Below the pieces are notes generated by a model. It saw only the letters and a program-made list of their open reading frames with translations, searched no databases and was not told the origin of the DNA. Shown here one piece after another: positions 22,505-30,372 of a stretch of 50,734 bases of DNA. The stretch lies in contig NZ_JAEEAP010000010.1 in assembly GCF_016103465.1 (NCBI RefSeq), positions 1 through 50,734 of the forward strand. Direction: 5' to 3'. Source of the DNA: Streptomyces sabulosicollis. GTDB lineage: Bacteria > Actinomycetota > Actinomycetes > Streptomycetales > Streptomycetaceae. A program made the translations under genes and the position numbers. Positions within the stretch are counted from its first letter, which is position 1, and each line of letters starts with the position of its first letter.

Positions 22505-22830
22505 TCCCCGGGGCGAGCCACCGCACGCCGGACCCTCGGCCCGGGGCCGGCGCGGCGCGCCCCCGCGCCGCTCACACGCCGGGCTGGACGAGCGTGAAGG
22601 CCAGTCGCGCGGCGGTGCGTTGGGCAGGACCTGCGCAGACGTGTCAGGGCCGGGCGGGCGCGGGCCGGTGTCGCCTGCGCCTACGCGGCCGCGACCGCAG
22701 GCACCCGACTCCCCGCACCGCCCGGGGGCTTGGCGCTCCGGGCCGCTTCCCACCCGACCTCATCCACCGCCCGGTGAGGACACCCGACGGGCGTGAGGAC
22801 ACCCGACAGGCGTGAGGCCACCGGCACCAT
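22505..22830 (+). other. Spacer with a short tandem repeat; no intact gene
   Basis: A GC-rich gap after the acyl-CoA dehydrogenase. It contains two 19-bp direct repeats at 22774-22811 and leads into a hydrolase remnant. A short - strand frame ending at 22572 (AARLAFTLVQPGV) looks protein-like but is only about 23 codons. Confidence 0.4.
22774..22811 (+). repeat. Two 19-bp direct repeats
   Basis: GTGAGGACACCCGACGGGC at 22774-22792 and GTGAGGACACCCGACAGGC at 22793-22811 differ at one base. A third partial copy (GTGAGG) follows. Confidence 0.7.
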
Positions 22831-23037
22831 GACGACACCGACCGGTCTGCCGACGATGCGGAGACGACCTACGACATCGGCGGACGGCAGATCTTCACCG
22901 CGGAGACCGGCGACGGCCCGCCGGTGCTGCTGCACGGCGGCGGCCCCGGCGAACAGTTCCGCCTCGGGGCCCGCTCCCTGGCCCGCCCCGAGACCACCGT
23001 GCCCGCGCTCAGCGGCCCCGGCATCCCCGACGACTGA
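22831..23037 (+). pseudogene. Remnant of an alpha/beta-hydrolase N-terminus
   Basis: In the frame of 22831, translation gives YDIGGRQIFTAETGDGPPVL then LHGGGPGEQF, the beginning of an alpha/beta hydrolase including the HGGGPG oxyanion loop. After this it continues with low-complexity sequence to a stop at 23037 and lacks the nucleophile elbow and the rest of the fold. No start codon exists in frame; a stop lies at 22813. An intact epoxide hydrolase follows, so this may be a decayed neighbour rather than a live gene. Confidence 0.5.
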
Positions 23038-23080
23038 CACGGGGCGGGTTTGTCGCGGGCGGCTCGTCACGGGCGGCTTG

Positions 23081-23086
23081 TAGGGT
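23081..23086 (+). promoter_or_regulatory. -10 box of the epoxide hydrolase gene, leaderless-type
   Basis: TAGGGT ends 7 nt before ATG 23094, which would make the start codon the transcription start. No Shine-Dalgarno is present between them. Confidence 0.55.
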
Positions 23087-23093
23087 ACGGGGC

Positions 23094-24269
23094 ATGCCGG
23101 ACGCCCCGCCCCGACCCGAGTCGTTCACCCCGCGGACCGACCCCGCCGCCCTCGAGGACCTCCGCGCGCGGCTGCGCGCGACCCGCTGGCCGGACGCGCC
23201 CGAGGACGCCGGATGGGCGCTCGGGACCGACCTCGCCTTCCTCCGCGAGCTCGTCGCCTACTGGGCGGACGGGTTCGACTGGCCGGCGCAGGAGGCGGCG
23301 CTGGCCCGGCTGCCCCGCTTCCGCGTCCGGCTCGGCGGCCTCGGGATCCACTTCGCGCACGTCCGGGCCGCCGCCCCGGCCGGGCCCGCCCTGCCGCTGG
23401 TGCTCAGCCACGGCTGGCCGGACTCGTTCTGGCGCTATACGAAGGTCATTCCGCACCTCACCGACCCCGGAGCCCACGGCGCCGACCCCGCCGACGCGTT
23501 CGACGTGGTCGTGCCCGACATCCCGGGCTACGGGTACTCCGACCGGCCCACCGGCGCGCCGCTCGACTCCATCGCCGTCGCCGGGCTGTGGGCCGAGCTG
23601 ATGGACGTCCTCGGCTATGCGCGGTTCGGCGCGGCGGGCGGGGACATCGGCAGCCATGTGAGCCGCTACCTCGCGCTCGACCACCCCGACCGGGTGGTGG
23701 CCGTGCACCGCACGGACGGTGGCCTGCCCGTCTTCACCGGCGACCCGGCGGACCTCGCGCCCGAGGAGCGCGCCTGGTTCGAGGACGTCACGGACTGGAG
23801 CCGGGCCGAGGGCGCTTACGCCGCCGTCCACCGCACCAAGCCGCAGACCGCCGCGTTCGGACTCCACGACTCACCGGCCGGGCTCGCCGCGTGGATCGTC
23901 GAGAAGCTCCGGGCGTGGAGCGACTGCGACGGCGACATCGAGCGGAGCTTCACCAAGGACGAGATCCTCACCAACGTCACGCTCTACTGGCTTACGGGCA
24001 CGATCGGCTCCTCGATGCGCATGTACCACGCCAACGCCGCCATCCCGCCCGCGCAGCACGCCCGCCGGGTCGAGGTGCCGTCCGGCTTCTCGCTCTTCCG
24101 CGGCGACATCGTCCGCCCGCCGCGGGCGTGGCTGGAGCGTACGACGAACGTCGTGCGGGTGACCGAGCCCCCGCGTGGCGGACACTTCGCGCTGTTCGAG
24201 GAGCCCGAGCTCTACGCGGAGGAGCTGCGGGCCTTCTTCCGCCCCTACCGGGCGGCGGCGACGGGCTGA
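23094..24269 (+). CDS. Epoxide hydrolase family protein (EHN domain plus alpha/beta hydrolase)
   Basis: A 391-residue protein. Residues about 8-110 are the N-terminal EHN lid domain (DLRARLRATRWPDAPED, FDWPAQEAALARLPRF). The hydrolase part has HGWPDSFWRY at the oxyanion loop, the Asp nucleophile in AGGDIGSHVS and the His base in RGGHFALFEEPE. Such enzymes hydrate epoxides or act on related esters; juvenile-hormone-type names are given by homology only. It has its own leaderless-type promoter and ends 30 bp from the convergent monooxygenase gene, so it is not part of the CaiB operon. Confidence 0.9.
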   Translation: MPDAPPRPESFTPRTDPAALEDLRARLRATRWPDAPEDAGWALGTDLAFLRELVAYWADGFDWPAQEAALARLPRFRVRLGGLGIHFAHVRAAAPAGPALPLVLSHGWPDSFWRYTKVIPHLTDPGAHGADPADAFDVVVPDIPGYGYSDRPTGAPLDSIAVAGLWAELMDVLGYARFGAAGGDIGSHVSRYLALDHPDRVVAVHRTDGGLPVFTGDPADLAPEERAWFEDVTDWSRAEGAYAAVHRTKPQTAAFGLHDSPAGLAAWIVEKLRAWSDCDGDIERSFTKDEILTNVTLYWLTGTIGSSMRMYHANAAIPPAQHARRVEVPSGFSLFRGDIVRPPRAWLERTTNVVRVTEPPRGGHFALFEEPELYAEELRAFFRPYRAAATG

Positions 24270-24299
24270 CACCCGGCCCCTGGCGCCGCTTCCCGGCGC

Positions 24300-26681
24300 T
24301 CAGGACACCGGGGCCGGAGTACGCGTCGGGGTCCAGCGCAGATGAACGGCCTGGTCGGCGGGGCCGGGCCGGAGCAGTGAGAGCCGGGGCCGAACGGCGT
24401 CGGTGCGCGCGGTCGGGGGCCTGCGGGCGCCCGCGCGGAACTGCACCGGCCATGTGGCGCCCGGCCCCCGGTACTCCTGCTCGGCCGCCGCGTGCAGGGT
24501 CCAGTGCGGGTCGTACAGATGGGTGCGGCCTATGGCGCACAGATCGGCGCGGCCCGCCAGCAGCAGCGAGTTGACGTCGTCGTACGAGGCGATCGCGCCC
24601 ACCGCGATGACCGCGGCGCCGGTGGCGGCGGCGACCTCGTGGCGGATGCGGTCGGCGAACGGGGTCTGGTAGGAGCGACCGAAGGCGGGGCGCTCGTCCT
24701 TGGTGACCTGGCCGGAGGAGACATCGATGGCGTCCGCGCCGTGGGCGATGAACGCACGGGCGATCTCGACGGCGTCATGCTCGGTGTTGCCGTCCGGTAC
24801 CCAGTCGGTGGCGGAGATGCGCACGATCACCGGCCGCTCCGCGGGCCACGCCTCCCGCACGGCGTCGAAGACCTCCAGCGGGAAGCGCAGCCGGTTCTCC
24901 AGCGGGCCGCCGTACGCGTCGGTGCGGTGGTTGGCAGTGGGGGAGAGGAAGGAGGACAGCAGGTAACCGTGTGCGCAGTGCAGTTCGAGCAGGTCGAACC
25001 CGGCCTCGGCGCCCCGGCGGGCGGCGGCCGTGAAGTCCGCGAGGATCCGGTCCATGCCGGCGCGGGTGAGCTCGCGCGGCACGGCCGAGCCGGGGCCGTA
25101 CGGCAGCGGGGACGGGCCGACGACCTCCCAGTTGTCGTGCGGCAGCGGGTCGTCCATGCCCTCCCACATCAGCCGGGTGGAGCCCTTGCGGCCGGAGTGG
25201 CCGAGCTGGAGGCCGATGCGGGCGGTGCTCCGCTCATGGACGAAGGAGACGATCCGCCGCCAGGAATCGCGCTGCTCGTCGTTCCACAGCCCGGTGCAGC
25301 CGGGGGTGATGCGGCCCTCGGGCGAGACGCACACCATCTCGGTCATCACCAGTCCGGCGCCGCCCATGGCCTTGGAGCCGAGGTGGACCAGGTGGAAGTC
25401 GCCGGGGACGCCGTCGAGGGCGGAGTACATGTCCATCGGGGACACGATCACCCGGTTCCTCAGCTCCAACTGGCCCAGCCGGTACGGCTGGAACATGGCC
25501 GGTGCCACGCCGTCGAGGCCCTGCGCGGCGGCGAAGGCCACATCGACCCGGTCGGCGAACTCCGGATCGCGGGTGCGCAGGTTGTCGTAGGTGATGCGGC
25601 GGGAGCGGGTCAGCAGGTTGAAGCAGAACTGGGTCGGCTCCTGGTGGACGTACATCCCGATGTTCTCGAACCACTCCAGCGAGCCCTGCGCCGCCCGCTG
25701 GGTGGACTCCACGACCGGGCGCCGCTCGGTCTCGTAGGCGGTCAACGCCCCCTCGGTGTCGGGGTGTTCGTGCAGACAGGCGGCGAGGGCGAGCGCGTCC
25801 TCCATCGCCAGCTTGGTGCCCGAGCCGATGGAGAAGTGCGCGGTGTGGGCGGCGTCCCCGATGAGCACGAGGTTGCCGTGGTGCCAGCGCTCGTTGCGCA
25901 CGGTCGTGAAGTTCAGCCACTTGGAGTTGTTGGCGAACACCTGGTGGCCGCCGAGTTCCTCGGCGAAGAGCTCGCGGACGCGCGCGACGGCCCGCTCGTC
26001 GGAGGCGCCCGGTGCGAGGTCGGCCCCCTCGGTGGCGTCGAAGCCCGCCCGCCGCCAGACCTCCTCGTGCATCTCGACGATGAAGGTGGAGCCGGTGGCG
26101 GAGTAGGGGTAGCCGTGCACCTGCACGACCCCCCATTCCGTCTGCTTGACGAAGAACTGGAACGCCTCGAAGACCCGGTCCGTGCCGAGCCACATGTACT
26201 TGCTGTGCCGCCGGTCCAGGGCGGGGCGGAAGACCTCCGCGTGGGCGGCCCGTGCGGAGGAGTTGACGCCATCGGCCCCCACCACCAGGTCGTACGAGGC
26301 GCGCAGCCGCTCGGTGTCCGGGGCGGGGGTGGAGAAGCGCAGGGTGACGCCGAGGTCGTGGCAGCGCGCCTGGAGCAGGCGGAGCAGCTCCTTGCGGCTC
26401 ATGGCGGCGAAACCCTGGCCGCCGACGGTGTGGCTCTCGCCCCGGTAGTGGATGTCGATGTCCGTCCAGCGGGCGAAGCGCCGCGCCATGCCCTGGGCGA
26501 TGGTGGTGTCGGCGTTCTCGATGCCACCGAGCGTCTCGTCGGAGAAGACGACGCCGAAGCCGAACGTGTCGTCGGGGGCGTTGCGTTCCCAGACGGTGAT
26601 CTCGTGGGCGGGGTCGAGCTGTTTCATCAGGGCCGCGAAGTACAGCCCGCCGGGACCGCCGCCGATGATCGCGATCTTCAA
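24300..26681 (-). CDS. Flavin monooxygenase / old-yellow-enzyme fusion (2-aminobenzoyl-CoA monooxygenase/reductase or salicylyl-CoA 5-hydroxylase type)
   Basis: A 793-residue two-domain flavoenzyme. Residues about 1-390 are a class A FAD monooxygenase: IAIIGGGPGGLYFAAL, the DG motif VVGADGVNSSAR and the GD motif LIGDAAHTAHF. Residues about 395-770 are an FMN-binding old-yellow-enzyme barrel (RNRVIVSPMDMYSA, HCAHGYLLSSFLSP, GGPLENRLRFPLEVFD). This architecture is known in 2-aminobenzoyl-CoA monooxygenase/reductase (ACMR) and related salicylyl-CoA hydroxylases, which hydroxylate and, in ACMR, also reduce the ring of an aryl-CoA. The start is TTG 26681, 5-6 bp after AAGAGGAG and 11 bp after the ligase stop. 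Confidence 0.9.
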   Translation of the reverse strand: MKIAIIGGGPGGLYFAALMKQLDPAHEITVWERNAPDDTFGFGVVFSDETLGGIENADTTIAQGMARRFARWTDIDIHYRGESHTVGGQGFAAMSRKELLRLLQARCHDLGVTLRFSTPAPDTERLRASYDLVVGADGVNSSARAAHAEVFRPALDRRHSKYMWLGTDRVFEAFQFFVKQTEWGVVQVHGYPYSATGSTFIVEMHEEVWRRAGFDATEGADLAPGASDERAVARVRELFAEELGGHQVFANNSKWLNFTTVRNERWHHGNLVLIGDAAHTAHFSIGSGTKLAMEDALALAACLHEHPDTEGALTAYETERRPVVESTQRAAQGSLEWFENIGMYVHQEPTQFCFNLLTRSRRITYDNLRTRDPEFADRVDVAFAAAQGLDGVAPAMFQPYRLGQLELRNRVIVSPMDMYSALDGVPGDFHLVHLGSKAMGGAGLVMTEMVCVSPEGRITPGCTGLWNDEQRDSWRRIVSFVHERSTARIGLQLGHSGRKGSTRLMWEGMDDPLPHDNWEVVGPSPLPYGPGSAVPRELTRAGMDRILADFTAAARRGAEAGFDLLELHCAHGYLLSSFLSPTANHRTDAYGGPLENRLRFPLEVFDAVREAWPAERPVIVRISATDWVPDGNTEHDAVEIARAFIAHGADAIDVSSGQVTKDERPAFGRSYQTPFADRIRHEVAAATGAAVIAVGAIASYDDVNSLLLAGRADLCAIGRTHLYDPHWTLHAAAEQEYRGPGATWPVQFRAGARRPPTARTDAVRPRLSLLRPGPADQAVHLRWTPTRTPAPVS

Positions 26682-26692
26682 GGGGGCTCCTC

Positions 26693-28360
26693 TTAACTCT
26701 CGGCGACGGCCTCGGCGGCCGGCTCGTCCTCGGTGACCGTGCGCAGCAGCTTGAAACGCTGCAGTTTGCCGCTGGTGTTGCGCGGCAGGGCGTCCTGGAA
26801 CCGCACCTCGCGCGGGTACTTGTAGGGCGCCAGGACCTGTTTGACGTGGTCCTGGATCTCCTTCGCCTTGGCCGTGTCGCCGGGCACGCCGTCCCGCAGT
26901 ACCACGAAGGCGCACACGATCGAGCCGCGCTCGGCGTCGGGGCGGGCCACGACGGCGGACTCCACGACGTCGGGGTGGGTGTCGATGGCGGCCTCGACCT
27001 CGGGGCCGCCGATGTTGTACCCGGAGGAGACGATCATGCTGTCGCTGCGGGCGTGGTAGTGGAAGTAGCCGTCCTCGTCCCGGTGGAAGATGTCACCGGT
27101 GATGTTCCAGCCCTCCAGGACGTAGTCCCGCTGGCGCTCACCGCCCAGGTAGCGGCACCCGACCGGGCCGATGACACCGAGTCTGCCCGGCTCCCCGGGG
27201 CCGAGTTCCGCGCCGTCGGGGCCGAGTATGGCGGCGCGGTAGCCGGGGACCGCCTTGCCCGTGGCGCCGGGCCGGATGTCGTCCCCGGCGGCGGAGATGA
27301 AGATGTGCAGCAGCTCGGTGGCGCCGATGCCGTCGACGATCCTGAGGCCGATGCGTGTCCGCAGCTCCTGCCAGGTGGCGCGGGGTATGTGCTCGCCCGC
27401 GGACACGCCGATGCGCAGCCCCGCCAGCCGACGCTCGGCGCCCTCCCGCAGGATCGCCCGGTAGGCGGTGGGCGCGGTGGCCAGGGCGGTGACGCCGTGC
27501 CGCCGTACGAGCTCCGCGAGCCGCGCGGGCGTGGCGGACTCCGTCAGCAGGGCGCAGGCTCCGGCCCGCAGCGGGAAGACGGCCAGCATGCCGAGGCCGA
27601 AGGTGAAGGCCAGGGGCGCGGTGCAGGCCACCAGGTCGTCCGGGACCAGGCCCAGGGTGTGGCGGCCGAAGGTGTTGTCGATGGACAGGATGTCCCGGTG
27701 GAAGTGCATGGTGATCTTGGGCGCGCCGGTGGAACCGGAGGTGGGGCCGAGGAGCGCCACATCGTCGGCGGCGGTGTCCACGTTGGTGAACTCGCCGGAC
27801 CTGGCCGTGGCCCTGGCCACCAGATCCGCCGGGCCGGTGCCGCCGTACTCCACCACCGTAAGGCCGGGCAGCACGGTGTCCCGGACCGTGCGGACGTCAT
27901 CGGCGAACCGGTGGTCCACCAGGGCGATCGACGGCCGGGTGCGGTCGGCTACGGGGACCAGCTCCCGGGTGCGCAGGGCGGCCATCGTGGTCACCACCAC
28001 GCCACCGGCCTTGAGGACGCCGAGCCAGGCCGCCACCGTCCAGGGGTTGTTGGGCGAGCGCAGCAGGACCCGCTGCCCCGGCACCAGGCCCAGGTCCTCG
28101 GTGAGCACCTGGGCCACCTGGCCCGCGCGGGTGCGCAGTTCGCCGTACGTCCACACCTCGCCGGACGGGGTGCGCAGGGCGGGACGGCCGGGGCCGAACC
28201 GCGTGGCCGGGATGTCGATGAGCTCGGTGGCCGCGTTGAGCCGGTCCGGGTAGCGCAGTTCCGGCGTGGTGAACTCGAGGGTGGGCCACAGGTGCGCGGG
28301 GGGCAGCTGGTCGCGGGTGAAGGTGTCGAGGTGTGCCGAGGGGGAGAGGGGGAGAGTCAC
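26693..28360 (-). CDS. Aryl-CoA ligase (benzoate/2-aminobenzoate-CoA ligase family)
   Basis: A 555-residue adenylate-forming ligase. Motifs are the phosphate loop LLGPTSGSTGAPKITMHF, the aromatic-site helix GIGATELLHIF, GDIFHRDEDGYFHYHARSD, and the catalytic Lys in PRNTSGKLQRF. The N-terminal RYPDRLNAATELID is typical of benzoate/2-aminobenzoate-CoA ligases. It should make the aryl-CoA that the downstream fusion enzyme oxidises. GTG 28360 is chosen for the GGAAGGAC upstream. The stop is 11 bp from the fusion start. Confidence 0.9.
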   Translation of the reverse strand: MTLPLSPSAHLDTFTRDQLPPAHLWPTLEFTTPELRYPDRLNAATELIDIPATRFGPGRPALRTPSGEVWTYGELRTRAGQVAQVLTEDLGLVPGQRVLLRSPNNPWTVAAWLGVLKAGGVVVTTMAALRTRELVPVADRTRPSIALVDHRFADDVRTVRDTVLPGLTVVEYGGTGPADLVARATARSGEFTNVDTAADDVALLGPTSGSTGAPKITMHFHRDILSIDNTFGRHTLGLVPDDLVACTAPLAFTFGLGMLAVFPLRAGACALLTESATPARLAELVRRHGVTALATAPTAYRAILREGAERRLAGLRIGVSAGEHIPRATWQELRTRIGLRIVDGIGATELLHIFISAAGDDIRPGATGKAVPGYRAAILGPDGAELGPGEPGRLGVIGPVGCRYLGGERQRDYVLEGWNITGDIFHRDEDGYFHYHARSDSMIVSSGYNIGGPEVEAAIDTHPDVVESAVVARPDAERGSIVCAFVVLRDGVPGDTAKAKEIQDHVKQVLAPYKYPREVRFQDALPRNTSGKLQRFKLLRTVTEDEPAAEAVAES

Positions 28361-28401
28361 GGAAGTGTCCTTCCGGGAGCCCGCTGGGAAGGGGGAGCGG
28401 G

Positions 28402-29304
28402 TCAGGTGGGGCGGATCAGGCCCTCCTGGACCACGGTGGCCAGGTGGCGGCGATCGCGCGTGAAGAAACGCCCCGTGCCCAGGCCCCGGCCCGCGTCGGC
28501 GGCGATGGCTTCCTGGACGTAGAGCAGCCAGCCGTCCACCGGCCCCGGGCGGTGGAACCACATCGCGTGGTCGAGGCTCGCGGTGACCAGTCCGGGTCTG
28601 GCCCAGGGCAGGTCGAGCACCCGCAGCACGGGTTCGAGGATCGTGTAGTCGCACACGTACGCCAGGGCGGCCAGGTCCCGCTGGGCGTCGGTCAGCCCGT
28701 CGACCGGGCGCAGCGGGTCGAACGGCCTGAGCCAGACCGCCTGGTGGGGAACGCGTGCTCCCTCGACGGAGAGATAGACCGGGCCGGGGACGTGCCGCAT
28801 GTCGAAGCTCCGGCCCCCGGACCAGTACGCCTTGGACTCCTCGGTCATGGAGCCGCCGCCGCGCCCGGCGAGGTACTCCGCCGAACTGGGCAGGCCCTCC
28901 GGGTCGGGCACCTCCTCGCCGAGTTCGGTGTGGAAGGCCGCGCCGGCCTCACCGGCCGCGAACCCGGCCAGGCAGACGTACAGCGGCTTGCCGTGCTGGT
29001 AGCCGCGCACCTGCCGGGTGCTGTAGCCGCGGCCGTCGCGCACCACCTCCACCTCGTAGCGCACCTCGGCGCCGATGTCGGCGGGGCGCAGGAAGTAGCT
29101 GTGCATCGAGTGCGGCGACTTGCCGTCGGTCACCGACCGCATGGCCGCCGCCGCGGCCTGGGCCACCAGATCGCCGCCGTACGCCTTGGGCCAGGGGCAG
29201 GGCTGGGTGGTGGCGGTGAAGGCGAGGTCGAAGTGTTCGGGCCGGGTGGGCTTGAGGGTGACGGCGGCGGTGAAGACGGCCGAGGTGGGGGGCGCGCCGG
29301 TCAT
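28402..29304 (-). CDS. Acyl-CoA thioesterase II (TesB family)
   Basis: A 300-residue double-hot-dog thioesterase. The N hot-dog has AYGGDLVAQAAAAAMR and SMHSYFLRPADIG; the C hot-dog has LAYVCDYTILEPVL and SLDHAMWFHRP, with the Asp of the TesB catalytic triad in YVCDY. It hydrolyses acyl- or aryl-CoA to the acid. In this operon it may release a pathway intermediate or rescue CoA from dead-end aryl-CoA esters. ATG 29304 overlaps the cupin stop by ATGA. Confidence 0.92.
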   Translation of the reverse strand: MTGAPPTSAVFTAAVTLKPTRPEHFDLAFTATTQPCPWPKAYGGDLVAQAAAAAMRSVTDGKSPHSMHSYFLRPADIGAEVRYEVEVVRDGRGYSTRQVRGYQHGKPLYVCLAGFAAGEAGAAFHTELGEEVPDPEGLPSSAEYLAGRGGGSMTEESKAYWSGGRSFDMRHVPGPVYLSVEGARVPHQAVWLRPFDPLRPVDGLTDAQRDLAALAYVCDYTILEPVLRVLDLPWARPGLVTASLDHAMWFHRPGPVDGWLLYVQEAIAADAGRGLGTGRFFTRDRRHLATVVQEGLIRPT

Positions 29305-29786
29305 CGGCGGTCCAGCCAGTCGCGCAGCTCGGTGTCGGCGACATCGGGCAGGTTGACCACGATGTTCTCCGGCGTCCGGGTGGTCATCCAGGTCAGCGGC
29401 TTGGTGCGGGAGAGGTTGCACTCCACGTGCGGCATGAAGGGCGGCACGAAGACCCAGTCGCCCTCCTCCATGTCGACGTAGTCCCGGAGCTCCTCGCCGA
29501 AGTAGATGCGGGCCCGGCCGGACAGGACATAGCCGCCGGTCTCGGCCTCGCCGTGGTGATGGGTCACCGAGCGGTAGCCGGGTTCGTTGCTGACCTTGCC
29601 GAACCACAGGCGGGTGGCCGGGGTGTGCTGGATGCTCACGCCCGAGACCCGGACGGCACCGCCCGAGTCGGCGGTGTCGGCGCTCTCGAGGCCGCCGCGC
29701 GTCACCACGGGGGCGACGATGCCGCTGGGCAGCCGGTACAGCGAATTGTCGCCCTCGAGGCGGTACTTGCTCAGATCGGGCTCCAT
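29301..29786 (-). CDS. Small single-domain cupin
   Basis: A 161-residue protein with one cupin barrel. Motif 1 is GYRSVTHHHGEAETGGYVLSG, given here in part, with the His-rich metal ligands at HHH and the Glu of GEAE; motif 2 is GDWVFVPPFMPHVECN. A mononuclear metal site is therefore likely. It is too short and too diverged to be called gentisate or hydroxyanthranilate dioxygenase. It opens the cupin-thioesterase-ligase-monooxygenase operon. Confidence 0.85.
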   Translation of the reverse strand: MEPDLSKYRLEGDNSLYRLPSGIVAPVVTRGGLESADTADSGGAVRVSGVSIQHTPATRLWFGKVSNEPGYRSVTHHHGEAETGGYVLSGRARIYFGEELRDYVDMEEGDWVFVPPFMPHVECNLSRTKPLTWMTTRTPENIVVNLPDVADTELRDWLDRR

Positions 29787-29849
29787 GGGGTCGGCTCCGT
29801 TCAGTCGGGGACCAGGATCCGATGTCTCGTGTTTCTCACGGTCGTCATC

Positions 29850-29855
29850 TAAAGT
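29850..29855 (+). promoter_or_regulatory. -10 box for the RidA-family gene
   Basis: TAAAGT fits TANNNT in an AT-richer patch between the divergent cupin and RidA genes. On the opposite strand the same patch holds TTGACT (minus strand 29859-29854), a possible -35 for the cupin operon, so the two promoters may overlap. Confidence 0.4.
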
Positions 29856-29910
29856 CAATACACCTGCCCGGCCGTGGGACAGGACGGAACACAACCGAGC
29901 CGGAGGCCCC

Positions 29911-30330
29911 ATGACCCCCGTCCCCGTGAACCCGCGCACCCTGCCGGCGCCCAGCGGCTACTCACACGGAACACTCGCCGGAAACACCCTCCACCTGGGC
30001 GGGCAGACCGCACTCGACGCCAACATGAAGATCGTTCCGGGGGGCATCGTCGAGCAGTTCCGGCAGGCGTTCGGCAATCTGCTCACCACGCTGCGCGAGG
30101 TCGGCGGCCGCCCCGAGGACCTGGTGAGCGTGACCCTCTACCTCACCGACATCCCCGACTACCAGGCCCACGGCAAGGAGATCGGCAAGGTCTGGCGCGA
30201 GCTCGCCGGGCCGGTCTACCCGGCCATGGCGGGCATCGGCTGCACGGCGCTGTGGCAGCCCGAGGCCATGATCGAGATTCTCGGTGTGGCCGTGATACCG
30301 GAGGAGCGACTCATGGCGCCGCGACCGTAG
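29911..30330 (+). CDS. RidA (YjgF/YER057c/UK114) family protein
   Basis: A 139-residue trimeric-type RidA fold: LPAPSGYSHGTLAGNTLHLG, GGRPEDLVSVTLYLTDI and PAMAGIGCTALWQPEAMIEI. RidA enzymes hydrolyse enamines or imines to ketone and ammonia. The Arg that holds the substrate carboxylate in canonical RidA (Arg105, usually within VARLP) is replaced here by the hydrophobic ALWQP segment, so a free-carboxylate imine is an unlikely substrate. Its place beside an aminobenzoyl-CoA-type cluster suggests deamination of a ring enamine. It is followed by paaX on the same strand. Confidence 0.88.
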   Translation: MTPVPVNPRTLPAPSGYSHGTLAGNTLHLGGQTALDANMKIVPGGIVEQFRQAFGNLLTTLREVGGRPEDLVSVTLYLTDIPDYQAHGKEIGKVWRELAGPVYPAMAGIGCTALWQPEAMIEILGVAVIPEERLMAPRP

Positions 30331-30359
30331 CGGGTGATCACTATCGCCCAGCCAGACGT

Positions 30360-30365
30360 TAGGGT
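30360..30365 (+). promoter_or_regulatory. -10 box of the PaaX-family gene, leaderless-type
   Basis: TAGGGT ends 7 nt before ATG 30373. TGATCA at 30335-30340 is a small palindrome in the -35 zone and could be an autoregulatory half-site. Confidence 0.5.
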
Positions 30366-30372
30366 GCCGGGA

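Noticed and set aside
22572-22640. Short - strand frame ending AARLAFTLVQPGV
   Set aside because: It looks like a protein C-terminus but covers only about 23 codons between stops, so no family can be supported.
29301-29786. Calling the cupin gentisate 1,2-dioxygenase or 3-hydroxyanthranilate dioxygenase
   Set aside because: It has only one 161-residue cupin domain and lacks the length and further motifs of those enzymes; the neighbourhood alone is not enough.
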